Shown one piece after another: positions 44,546-52,915 of a stretch of 64,000 nt of DNA. A program made the translations under genes and the position numbers. This DNA comes from Clostridium fungisolvens (lineage in GTDB: Bacteria > Bacillota > Clostridia > Clostridiales > Clostridiaceae). Location of the stretch: the NCBI RefSeq assembly GCF_014193895.1, contig NZ_BLZR01000001.1:4340001-4404000 (forward strand), in the 5' to 3' direction. The notes under the pieces are model-generated. The model saw only the letters and a program-made list of their open reading frames with translations, did not search any database and was not told the origin of the DNA. Within the stretch, counting starts at the first letter, position 1, and every line of letters begins with the position of its first letter.

Positions 44546-44561
44546 AGCAATTATCATGCCA
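44546..44561 (-). promoter_or_regulatory. Sigma-54 (-24/-12) promoter of ptsI
   Basis: On the minus strand TGGCATGATAATTGCT, preceded by T: GG and GC lie 10 bases apart as required, matching YTGGCACG-N4-TTGCW at all but one position (T for C after CA). The predicted start is near 44536, about 100 bases before the ptsI ATG. Confidence 0.75.
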
Positions 44562-44623
44562 ACTTCTGATTCACTCTATTTTAATAATAGTTTTTGCATT
44601 TTAACCCATTTAATGTAATAATA

Positions 44624-44652
44624 TTTGTCATTCTTATGATTATAATGACAAA
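44624..44652. promoter_or_regulatory. Palindrome upstream of the sigma-54 promoter (candidate enhancer)
   Basis: TTTGTCATT and AATGACAAA are exact inverted repeats with an 11-base spacer, centred about 85 bases upstream of the -24 element, within the range usual for bacterial enhancer-binding proteins. Confidence 0.5.
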
Positions 44653-44719
44653 ATTTGCACAATATTTATTGTTACAAATAATTAATATGATTATTCTCCT
44701 AAAGTTAATTACTTAACTC

Positions 44720-44736
44720 TTGATAATTTTTATCAA
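44720..44736. promoter_or_regulatory. TTGATAA-type palindrome, copy 1
   Basis: TTGATAATTTTTATCAA, 17 bases, the first of three like-sized palindromes in the ptsI/activator intergenic region. Confidence 0.6.
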
Positions 44737-44765
44737 CCTACCTCCTCGCTTACTAATATATTCTA

Positions 44766-44794
44766 TTACAAACCCTTAAAATATATGATATAAT
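44766..44794 (+). promoter_or_regulatory. Sigma-A promoter of the HPr-domain activator gene
   Basis: TTACAA (44766-44771), 17 bases, then a perfect TATAAT (44789-44794). Start predicted near 44801, inside palindrome copy 2. Confidence 0.7.
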
Positions 44795-44799
44795 ATGTA

Positions 44800-44816
44800 T
44801 TGATATTTTTTATCAA
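44800..44816. promoter_or_regulatory. TTGATAA-type palindrome, copy 2, at the transcription start
   Basis: TTGATATTTTTTATCAA, placed at +1 of the activator promoter, where binding would block initiation. Confidence 0.6.
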
Positions 44817-44828
44817 CATCTAAATACC

Positions 44829-44845
44829 TTGATAAATTTTATCAA
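44829..44845. promoter_or_regulatory. TTGATAA-type palindrome, copy 3, in the leader
   Basis: TTGATAAATTTTATCAA, flanked by TACC and GGTA so that the symmetry runs over 25 bases. It ends about 10 bases before the ribosome binding site. Confidence 0.65.
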
Positions 44846-44864
44846 GGTAATATGGAGGTGCACT

Positions 44865-46871
44865 ATGTACTCAAAAGAAATATTTATAAAAGACCCAAAT
44901 GGATTACATACAAGATTTGCTGCTATGATAGTAAATAAAGCCTCGCAGATAAAGTCAAGGCTTAATATCAATTTATATATAAAGAAAAGTGAATATACCG
45001 ATTGGCTAGGAATTAGCATGTTAGCACTCTTATCTTTAAGAGTACATTCTAACGAAACAGTTCTTATAGGATGCAAAGAAGAAACCCCTACTGGTATAGT
45101 AGCAGTCCAAGAACTTTTAGACTATATAGAAACTCATATAAATCAAGGTTCTACTCTAATGAATCCAATAGATGTTTTTATAGAAGAAAGTAAAATTGCT
45201 AATGATCAGATCCTAGAAAATGTACCAATTGGAATTATTGTTATTGATATGAACTACAACATTATAAGTATTAATGACTATGCTTTAAATATAATAGAAA
45301 TGAAATATGAACAAGTAATAGGCAAAAACGTCAATGACATTATCCCAACTAGTGAACTTCCTCAAATTATTGAGAGAGAGATAAAACAATTCGGACAAAT
45401 TCAACATATAAACAATAAGACCACAATGGTAAATCGTAGTCCTATCTTTACTAATGATACCGTAATTGGTGCTGTTGGAGTTTTTCAAGATGTTTCCGAT
45501 CTTGTTGGAATGAAAGAGCTAAATGAAAAGTTTAGCAAAATACTATCAGCTTCTCATGACATGATTTGCTTTGTTGATGAATATGGCAAGGTAAGTTATA
45601 TCAATCCTGCTTACAGAGAACACTTTCCAACATCGTCTCAAAATGTAATAGGAAAGGATATTTTCACACTTTCTCCAAACGGATATAGGGTGAAGGCTTT
45701 CAACGAAAGAAAAAAGATAGAGAATATGATTCATAACAAAGAAAATATAGAAATAATAACTACTTTGGATCCTATATTCATTGATGGAGATTTTAAAGGG
45801 ATAATCTCCACTTCAAAACCAATAAATGAAATCAAAGAGCTTATGGGAAAATTAAAACGTTCTGAGGAGGAATTAAACTATTATAAGGAAGAGTTAAAGA
45901 AACATACTTATTTAGAATCATCCTTTAAGGATATTATAGGTTCATCCGGTACCCTCAAAGATATATTACACATATGCGAAATGGCTTCTAAAAGTACTTC
46001 AACTGTTCTTATTAGAGGAGAAAGCGGAACTGGAAAAGAGTTAATAGCTAAAGCTATACATAGTAATAGCGACAGAAAAAACAAGCCTTTTATAAGAGTG
46101 AACTGCGCTGCAATACCTGAAAATTTATTAGAAAGCGAATTATTTGGTTATGAAAAAGGAGCTTTCACAGGCGCTGTAAAAAGCAAACCTGGTAAATTCG
46201 CTATAGCAGACCAAGGAACTATCTTCCTTGATGAAATAGGCGATATGCCTATTACAATGCAAGTTAAACTCTTAAGAGTTCTTCAAGAACGAGAGATTGA
46301 AAGCCTTGGTGGTTTATCTCCTCAAAAAATAGATGTTAGAGTTATAGCTGCCACCAATAGAAACCTTGAAGAAATGATATCCAACAATGACTTTAGAGAA
46401 GATTTATATTACAGACTCAACGTACTTCCTATTAATCTTCCACCTCTAAGAGACAGAAAAGAAGATATAGGTCTTTTAGTTGAACACTTTATAACGAAGA
46501 TAAATGAAAAATTAAATATAAATATCAAAGGCATAAGTAAAGAATGCATACTTTTATTACAAGATTACTCGTGGCCAGGAAACATAAGAGAATTAGAAAA
46601 CATAATTGAGAGGGCTATGAATCTATGTAATGATGAATATATTAGAGAAATAGATCTTCCTTCTTTCCTAAAGAAATCTTCCATCAGCAACAAGTCACCT
46701 ATAAATCTTGATGTAGATGATTTACTGCCTTTTGAAGAATATGAAAAACAAATAATAAAAGCTGCTATGGATAAATATAAGAGCTATAACAAGGCTGGAA
46801 AAGCCTTAGGACTTACCCATAGGACTATAGCCTTAAAATGTCAGAAGTACAATCTGATAACTAAAGAGTAG
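44865..46871 (+). CDS. Sigma-54-dependent activator with N-terminal HPr domain (HPr-PAS-PAS-AAA+-HTH)
   Basis: 668 residues from the ATG at 44865 (TGGAGGTGCACT before it). Residues 1-90 form an HPr domain, KDPNGLHTRFAAMIVNKAS with histidine at position 15 and arginine at 17, exactly as in HPr; the Ser46 region is changed (YTDWLGISMLALLSL), so the HPr kinase site seems lost. Two PAS domains follow (about 115-215 and 220-320), then a short coiled coil and the AAA+ domain: Walker A GESGTGKE (385-392), GAFTGA for sigma-54 contact (432-437), Walker B IFLDEIGDM. The end is a Fis-type helix-turn-helix (NKAGKALGLTHRTIALKCQKY). It should sense PTS phosphorylation through His15 and activate sigma-54 promoters, plausibly that of divergent ptsI; this link is inferred. 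Confidence 0.9.
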   Translation: MYSKEIFIKDPNGLHTRFAAMIVNKASQIKSRLNINLYIKKSEYTDWLGISMLALLSLRVHSNETVLIGCKEETPTGIVAVQELLDYIETHINQGSTLMNPIDVFIEESKIANDQILENVPIGIIVIDMNYNIISINDYALNIIEMKYEQVIGKNVNDIIPTSELPQIIEREIKQFGQIQHINNKTTMVNRSPIFTNDTVIGAVGVFQDVSDLVGMKELNEKFSKILSASHDMICFVDEYGKVSYINPAYREHFPTSSQNVIGKDIFTLSPNGYRVKAFNERKKIENMIHNKENIEIITTLDPIFIDGDFKGIISTSKPINEIKELMGKLKRSEEELNYYKEELKKHTYLESSFKDIIGSSGTLKDILHICEMASKSTSTVLIRGESGTGKELIAKAIHSNSDRKNKPFIRVNCAAIPENLLESELFGYEKGAFTGAVKSKPGKFAIADQGTIFLDEIGDMPITMQVKLLRVLQEREIESLGGLSPQKIDVRVIAATNRNLEEMISNNDFREDLYYRLNVLPINLPPLRDRKEDIGLLVEHFITKINEKLNINIKGISKECILLLQDYSWPGNIRELENIIERAMNLCNDEYIREIDLPSFLKKSSISNKSPINLDVDDLLPFEEYEKQIIKAAMDKYKSYNKAGKALGLTHRTIALKCQKYNLITKE

Positions 46872-46914
46872 GTTACTAAAAATGCACGCACCTTATTTAT
46901 TCATCTAAATAATC

Positions 46915-46964
46915 AAAGACCCCGCTTATAGAGGATTTTAATCCTACATCTATGCGAGGTCTTT
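46915..46964. terminator. Terminator between the activator and DEAD-box helicase genes
   Basis: AAAGACCCCGCTTATAGA and TCTATGCGAGGTCTTT form a long imperfect stem with an inner GGATT/AATCC pair. It lies between two convergent genes. Confidence 0.8.
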
Positions 46965-47016
46965 ATTATATACTAAGTATTTCATTAATCAGTTAGTAAC
47001 ATAATTATATAAAATT

Positions 47017-48465
47017 CTATTTCTTAGCTCTTTGTGCTTTAACCGACTTCCCCTTAATAGTAATGTCAGTGTTAAGCCCATCTAGAACCTTACTTCCTTT
47101 TCCATTAAGTATATCAATATAAGAAAATCCGTCTTGAATATCAATAATGCCTATGTCATCACTAGTTAATCCCTCTACACTAAGGATTGCACCAACAATA
47201 TCTCCTGGTCTTATCTTTTTCTTTTTTCCTGCATTGATATAAATCTTATATACTTGTTTATTAAGTTCACTACTCTTATCTTTTTTCAGCACAGGCTTTG
47301 TATTTAGTTTATCCAAGAAATCTTTTTTCAAACTAATAACTAAATCTTTGCTTGGAATCTCTTCTCTTTCAAGATTAAACCCTAAATACTCTTCAATTTG
47401 CAATAAGAATCTATTATCATAATTATTTACAAAAGTTATCGCTTTCCCTTGCTTACCAGCTCTTCCTGTTCTACCAGTTCTATGCACATAACTTTCTTTT
47501 TCCATAGGAATATCATAGTTTATTATATGACTAACATCTTGAACATCTATCCCTCTAGCAGCAACATCAGTAGCTACTAAAATTCTAAATTTACCTCTTT
47601 TAAATGCATTCATTACATCTAATCTATCTTTTTGCATCATACCACCGTGAAGTTTATCGCAAGGAAAACCTTGAGCATTCAACTTACTGCTTACCTCATC
47701 TACATTTTCCTTTGTGCTGCAAAATATAATAGAGCTATCAATATTTTCTAATATCAATATATCTTTTAATAGATTAAATTTGTATTCATACCCTACCTTG
47801 TAACAAATATGTTTGATCCTTTCAGTGGTGATTCTCTCTGGATTCACCTCAATCTTCATTGGATCCTTCATATGTTTCCCACATAACTTATCTATTTCTT
47901 CTGAAATAGTTGCAGAAAAAAGCATTGTAACTCTGTTTTTAGGAAGTTTCTTTATCACATCTTCTACTTGATCTATAAATCCCATATTAAGCATTTCATC
48001 AGCTTCATCAATAACAAGATACTTGATTTTGTCTAATACTATGCTTCCTCTTTCTATATGATCTAGCGTTCTCCCTGGTGTACCAACCACTATGTGCGTC
48101 CTCTGCTTCAACTCCCTAACTTGATCACTAAAAGGTTGTTTTCCAAACACAGCCGCAGCTCTTACTCTTTTAAGTCTTCCTATATTGGCTATTTCATCTT
48201 TTACTTGAACACAAAGCTCTCTAGTAGGTGTTAGCACTAAAGCCTGGGGATCTCTTTCTTCTATATCTATACTTTCACATAAAGGTATAGCAAACGAAGC
48301 AGTTTTACCACTTCCTGTTTGTGACTTTACTATTATATCCTTATTCTCCATAGCTTTAGGTATAACTTGCTGTTGTACCTTTGATGGATTTCTGTACCCT
48401 AGCTTATGCACTGCCTCCAAAATTTGTCCACTTAAATTTAATTCTTCAAAACTTAAATTATTCAT
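47017..48465 (-). CDS. dbpA: DEAD-box ATP-dependent RNA helicase with DbpA-type RNA-binding domain
   Basis: 482 residues. Helicase motifs in order are FEELNLSGQILEAVHKLGYRNPSKVQ (Q motif), SQTGSGKTASFAIP (I), VIDEADEMLNMGF (II, DEAD), LFSATIS (III), and VHRTGRTGRAGKQG (VI). The C-terminal 75 residues (VYKIYINAGKKKKIRPGDIVGAILSVEGLTSDDIGIIDIQDGFSYIDI) form a DbpA-type RNA-recognition fold that in E. coli DbpA and B. subtilis YxiN targets 23S rRNA hairpin 92. Its job is probably late 50S subunit assembly. Monocistronic. Confidence 0.92.
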   Translation of the reverse strand: MNNLSFEELNLSGQILEAVHKLGYRNPSKVQQQVIPKAMENKDIIVKSQTGSGKTASFAIPLCESIDIEERDPQALVLTPTRELCVQVKDEIANIGRLKRVRAAAVFGKQPFSDQVRELKQRTHIVVGTPGRTLDHIERGSIVLDKIKYLVIDEADEMLNMGFIDQVEDVIKKLPKNRVTMLFSATISEEIDKLCGKHMKDPMKIEVNPERITTERIKHICYKVGYEYKFNLLKDILILENIDSSIIFCSTKENVDEVSSKLNAQGFPCDKLHGGMMQKDRLDVMNAFKRGKFRILVATDVAARGIDVQDVSHIINYDIPMEKESYVHRTGRTGRAGKQGKAITFVNNYDNRFLLQIEEYLGFNLEREEIPSKDLVISLKKDFLDKLNTKPVLKKDKSSELNKQVYKIYINAGKKKKIRPGDIVGAILSVEGLTSDDIGIIDIQDGFSYIDILNGKGSKVLDGLNTDITIKGKSVKAQRAKK

Positions 48466-48703
48466 ATGTTATTAACCTCTTTGTTTGTTAAGTACTTTCT
48501 TATAAATTTTCCTACTGTATCACTATATATACATAGCTTCTAACCTAATTTCTTTATTTCACTCTAACTTTATACATTTGCAATTCATCCATCAACTTAT
48601 CAATAAAGCAATATAAGTTTTATAACTATGTGATATCTCTAAAGATATATTAATCAACCAATGTATGAATCAAAAATCAAATTATTTACTTGCCTAACTT
48701 TTA

Positions 48704-51700
48704 TCATAAATATATATCAGAAAACTCAATAGATAAACTTTTATCATACTTTAACTTAGATTCTTCCCTGATTTGTTTATATGCTATAGAGTTTACATCC
48801 TCCCCTTGGATAATTCGCACTGGAAGATTTATAATAAACTCGCTGCCGAGTCCTACTTCACTGACTACTCTTATGGTACCTTCATGCATTTCTACCAAAG
48901 ATTTTACTAGAGCTAACCCTATTCCACTACCTTCATTTTGTCTTGTTATAGACTTATCTATTTGTGCAAAACGCTCAAATATATATTCTGTCAGCTCTCT
49001 TGGAATTCCTATTCCTGTATCCTTGACAGAAATCTCTACATTATCATCTTTATCATATATATTTATAAATATACTTCCGCCTTCTTTTGTGAATTTAATG
49101 GCATTTGAAAGAATATTTAATATAATTCTCTCTATCTTTTCCTCATCAAAAGCCATTATCTTCTCCTCAATATCTGTATCAAAGATAATTTCAATTTTTT
49201 TTGCATTACCATACTCTGTTACAGATTGGCATATCTCTTCAACAACATAAACTATATTGTCATTTTTAAGATTTAAACCTATATATCCACCATCAATTTT
49301 GGTAGTATCTATAAGGTTATTTATAAGCCTTAGAAGTCTTAATGAGTTTTGATTCATAATCTTGAAATAATACTTTATTTTCTCATCCCCTAATTGCTTA
49401 TTTCTATCCAAGGACTCTAATAATTGTATAGTACTAGAAATTACATTTAGCGGAGTCTTTAATTCATGGGATATATTTGTAAAAAATTCAGTCTTTATCT
49501 TATCATATTCCATAAGGGCTTCAACTTTTTTATTATTTTCAACATTTTGCTCACTTAACGACTTTACTTCCTTATTCGCAGCTATAACTTGATTCGATAA
49601 GCTTAGAGCTTCTTTTACCTTACTCTTAAGTGTTAACAAAGTAGTTACTCTAGCTAACAATTCATTCTTATCAAAAGGTTTGTTTAAATAATCATTAGCA
49701 CCGCACTCAAAGGATGAGATTAAACTTTCTATTCTTCTATCAGCAGTCATAATAAGTATTGGTAACTCAAATATATTCTTTTTCTTCCTTATATTTTCTG
49801 AAACCTCATATCCTAAGAGGTCCGGCATCATCATATCTAGAATAATCAAATCTATATCTTCATTTAATTCCAATATATCTAATGCTTCTTTTCCACTTGA
49901 GGCTATCAAAATATCCTCTGAAATTTCACTTAAATAATTCTCTAACACCTTTTGATTGATATACTCATCATCAACTACTAAAATCTTATATGAATGTCCC
50001 ATGTTATTTATATACGGAGTATTAGAAGCTTTTTCTTCTACGTGTCCATAATTATAGTCATTTTTATTATTTTCTAATTCGTCGTAAGCCACTTCATAGG
50101 CAAAATCGTTGTTTAACTCATCTACACCACTAGGAATTATGTCCCCAGTTGCTAATGGAATTGAAAATGTAAACTTACTCCCTTTACCGAAATCTGAAGA
50201 TGCCTTTATACTACCTTTATGTAATTCTACAAGTTGTTTTGTTATATATAACCCAATCCCTGTTCCTCCATAATTGGATGAAATCCCTTCAACTTGCTCG
50301 TAAATCTTAAATATATCTTGTAGCTTATCCTTAGGAATACCAATCCCTTGATCCTCTACAGAAACTTCTATATAATCTTCGTTACATACGTACGATACAA
50401 CTATATTACCTGTATGTGTGAATTTAATGCTATTAGAAATCAAATTATATAATATTTGCTGAATCCTATTTTCATCAGCAACTATGTAAGGTACATCTTT
50501 ATCTATCAAATTAATTATCTTTATTTCTTTTTTCCCAACTGATGTCTCTAAAAACCTTATTACATTATCTACCATCCTATTTATTTTTATTGGCTTTTTG
50601 TGAAGTTTAATATTGTTATTCTTTAATCTAGAAAACAACATCATGTCTTCCACAAGATTTGCTAGCCTCTTAACACTTAAGTTAATCAAATTAATACTGC
50701 TTTGATCTTCAGCATTTAATATATGCTTATTAATCAAGCTTTCAGATAACCCTACTATTCCACTGATTGGTGTCTTAAGCTCATGAGATGTTACAGCCAA
50801 AAAATCATCCTTTAGCTTATTTATAGATTCAAGTTTTTCTCTAGCTACCTCTAGATTATTGTAGGCATTTGATTGTCTACCAGCTAGTACATAATAATTA
50901 GCTATAATAAATACTAGAGTTCCAAGAGGAGCTAAGGAAGTTGATATAATAATGCTATATTCATATAATATATCATTAACTCTTGATATAAATAATGCAA
51001 ACAATCCAACTAAGGCAATATAGTCAGGCTGACCACTGGAAATATGAGTTTTCGATATCTTATACATCATATACAAAAGCATACCCAGTGCAAACCCCTC
51101 AAAGGGTATTATATACTGCAGATAGTATTTTATAGGGCTTACAACTGCTATAAATGTATATAAGACTGCAGTAACCGTAGAGATCTTGACTAGATCCTTT
51201 AGCAGTATTTCTCCATAACACTTATTTATAAATAAAACAATAAAGGGGATGTACACATAAAAGGTAAGTACCATTATTTTCACTGCAACCTGGTAACTAA
51301 AGCCAGGAAAAAGCATAATAAAAAATCTTTCTCCAATAAACATAGTCCTTATCGCAATGAATAAACATACTATAGCAAAATATAATGGAGCCTTATCTTT
51401 TCTTCTCTTAACATAGACCCCTAGATTATACAATGCCGCAATAAAAGTACTTCCTAGAATAAACAAGTCAAAAGCTAGCTTTTTATCTCTGTAGCTACTT
51501 ACGGCTTGATTATCTCCCATAACTATATTGTCTATAAACCCAAGTTCACTATAATAATTACTTACCTGCAATGTTATGTAAAATTCTTTACTATTTGGAC
51601 TAAATGTTCCCATCTTAGGGAGAAGCTGCGGAGTCATTGCCTCCTTACTACTTCCCACTACTCCGTTACTCATCACTAAACTGTCATTAACCCAAAGCTT

Positions 51701-52087
51701 ATACGCACTTTGGATATAATCTATCTTAATAGAATATATGTCATTTGGATTATTAACTAATACTTTCAATCTATATGTTCCATAGCCTTGTGTCGCAAAT
51801 ATACCAGGCACTGTTGAATACTGCTTATTGCTATTAATAAGCGCTATTTCAAACTCTTCTGGACTAATTAATTTATCTTTATAAAATTCCCATTGGCCAT
51901 TTAAATTTATCATTCCATTATTCTTGAAGTTCCAATGTGTAAAATCAATTACTCCTGAATTCGCTTGAGGAAATTTGTTTCCACCTTTATTTACGTTTAT
52001 ACTATCTACAATTAAAAATCCAAAAACTAATAATGTAATAGAAAGCATAATTAATAATTTTAACTTTTGCGACTTAAAATATTTCAT
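48704..52087 (-). CDS. Hybrid sensor histidine kinase, 7TMR-DISM-HK-REC-HK
   Basis: 1127 residues. A signal-anchor helix (11-29) is followed by a jelly-roll 7TMR-DISM extracellular domain (about 45-190, YGTYRLKVLVNNPNDIYSIKIDYIQSAYKLWVND), seven membrane helices (about 205-400), a first kinase (H box VTSHELKTPISG, His435; ATPase motifs NLISNSIKF and GTGIGLYIT), a receiver (LIILDMMMPD, Asp751), and a second kinase (FTNISHELKTPLNV, His874; GSGIGLALVKSLVE). Two complete kinase cores around one receiver is uncommon. No response regulator gene with an output domain is adjacent, so the downstream partner is unknown. The ligand may be a carbohydrate, as in other DISM kinases. GGGGAG precedes the ATG. 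Confidence 0.9.
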   Translation of the reverse strand: MKYFKSQKLKLLIMLSITLLVFGFLIVDSINVNKGGNKFPQANSGVIDFTHWNFKNNGMINLNGQWEFYKDKLISPEEFEIALINSNKQYSTVPGIFATQGYGTYRLKVLVNNPNDIYSIKIDYIQSAYKLWVNDSLVMSNGVVGSSKEAMTPQLLPKMGTFSPNSKEFYITLQVSNYYSELGFIDNIVMGDNQAVSSYRDKKLAFDLFILGSTFIAALYNLGVYVKRRKDKAPLYFAIVCLFIAIRTMFIGERFFIMLFPGFSYQVAVKIMVLTFYVYIPFIVLFINKCYGEILLKDLVKISTVTAVLYTFIAVVSPIKYYLQYIIPFEGFALGMLLYMMYKISKTHISSGQPDYIALVGLFALFISRVNDILYEYSIIISTSLAPLGTLVFIIANYYVLAGRQSNAYNNLEVAREKLESINKLKDDFLAVTSHELKTPISGIVGLSESLINKHILNAEDQSSINLINLSVKRLANLVEDMMLFSRLKNNNIKLHKKPIKINRMVDNVIRFLETSVGKKEIKIINLIDKDVPYIVADENRIQQILYNLISNSIKFTHTGNIVVSYVCNEDYIEVSVEDQGIGIPKDKLQDIFKIYEQVEGISSNYGGTGIGLYITKQLVELHKGSIKASSDFGKGSKFTFSIPLATGDIIPSGVDELNNDFAYEVAYDELENNKNDYNYGHVEEKASNTPYINNMGHSYKILVVDDEYINQKVLENYLSEISEDILIASSGKEALDILELNEDIDLIILDMMMPDLLGYEVSENIRKKKNIFELPILIMTADRRIESLISSFECGANDYLNKPFDKNELLARVTTLLTLKSKVKEALSLSNQVIAANKEVKSLSEQNVENNKKVEALMEYDKIKTEFFTNISHELKTPLNVISSTIQLLESLDRNKQLGDEKIKYYFKIMNQNSLRLLRLINNLIDTTKIDGGYIGLNLKNDNIVYVVEEICQSVTEYGNAKKIEIIFDTDIEEKIMAFDEEKIERIILNILSNAIKFTKEGGSIFINIYDKDDNVEISVKDTGIGIPRELTEYIFERFAQIDKSITRQNEGSGIGLALVKSLVEMHEGTIRVVSEVGLGSEFIINLPVRIIQGEDVNSIAYKQIREESKLKYDKSLSIEFSDIYL

Positions 52088-52210
52088 TAAAAACTCCCCA
52101 CCATAAATTTATAATTATATTCTTAGTACATTCCACATACAACTTTACCACTTTTCAACACATATCTAAAGTAAATATATCTTATTTTTTATCCAGGCAA
52201 ATAAGTTTTA

Positions 52211-52304
52211 TTTTTTACTGTATAGCCATAAAAAACTTTTAAAACCATCGAATATCTAGGTTTAACCGACATAGAAATTTTATGCTTTCCTAAACAGTAA
52301 AAAA
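52211..52304 (-). repeat. Family C element copy 2
   Basis: Ends TTTTTTACTGTATA and TAAACAGTAAAAAA, inner TTAAAACC/GGTTTAA hairpin. It matches 25715-25810 at both ends and at TCTAGGTTTAACC-like centre, with compensating changes in the inner stem. Confidence 0.75.
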
Positions 52305-52335
52305 TCGCTGAAGCGACTTTCTTCAGTGATTTTTT
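52300..52335. terminator. Terminator hairpin joined to family B and C elements
   Basis: TCGCTGAAG pairs with CTTCAGTGA between A and T runs; the A-run is the end of family C and the T-run leads into family B. Confidence 0.82.
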
Positions 52336-52382
52336 GCGCATCTGCCTTTCCGAATGCATATGAGGAAAATTTGGCAGGCGAC
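52336..52382 (-). repeat. Family B element copy 4
   Basis: Identical to copy 2 over the first 33 bases and with one difference (TTTGGCAGG for TCTGGCAGG) later. Confidence 0.85.
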
Positions 52383-52484
52383 ATATTCTTCTTTTTTTAT
52401 TCTTTAACTTATATTATTACTTAAATGTGCTCGCATAATTATGAACAGATCTCATTGAGTTATAAATTGCTAAAGAATAAAAAA

Positions 52485-52516
52485 GCTACCTAAAAGAACT
52501 AAATCTTCTAGATAGC
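52485..52516 (-). terminator. Terminator of the zinc-ribbon gene
   Basis: GCTACCTAAAAG pairs with CTTCTAGATAGC (two wobbles) and continues into TTTTTTATTC on the minus strand. Confidence 0.7.
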
Positions 52517-52533
52517 CTATATTCAGTCAATTA

Positions 52534-52701
52534 TTATCTTCTGAATCCTCTGTTGTTGTTTTGTTGCTTTCTTGCTCTTCTACAATCTGGACATCTTTGT
52601 GGTTCGTTTTCGAATCCTTTTTCTTTGTAGAATGCTTGTTCTCCTTCTGTGAAAACAAATTCTTTTGAACAATCTTTGCAAACTAAAGTCTTATCTGCCA
52701 T
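52534..52701 (-). CDS. Small zinc-ribbon protein, 55 residues
   Basis: AAGGAG precedes the ATG at 52701. The product carries two CxxC knuckles, LVCKDCSKEFVFTEGEQAF and RCPDCRRARKQ, spaced to bind one zinc, and an Asn/Arg-rich tail (RKQQNNNRGFRR). The pattern fits the small zinc-ribbon family (zf-trcl type) widespread in Clostridia. Such proteins may bind nucleic acid, but no role is established. It has its own terminator. Confidence 0.82.
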   Translation of the reverse strand: MADKTLVCKDCSKEFVFTEGEQAFYKEKGFENEPQRCPDCRRARKQQNNNRGFRR

Positions 52702-52915
52702 TTGAACATTTCTCCTTTTTATTCATATATTAAGATTTAAAAATAGATTACTATACGCCTAAAAAGGTAATGTTCAATCATATTAATTAAATCTTTGTGT
52801 TTGCGACAAAAATTTATCACAACGAATACAGTATAGCATACATAGAAATATTAAGCAAGTTTTTTATTCAACAATAAATTCCATTTTATCCAGTTCATAT
52901 AAATGTAATTATATT

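Larger units (their letters stand above)
52088..52533. other. 446-bp intergenic region with stacked repeats
   Basis: Upstream of the hybrid kinase. In order it holds the family C element (52211-52304), a terminator hairpin, a family B core and the zinc-ribbon gene terminator. I see no gene in it. Confidence 0.7.

Noticed and set aside
48690..49250. 186-residue plus-strand ORF opposite the hybrid kinase
   Set aside because: It is the complement of the second kinase core, with Ser/Ile-rich low-quality protein and no ribosome binding site.
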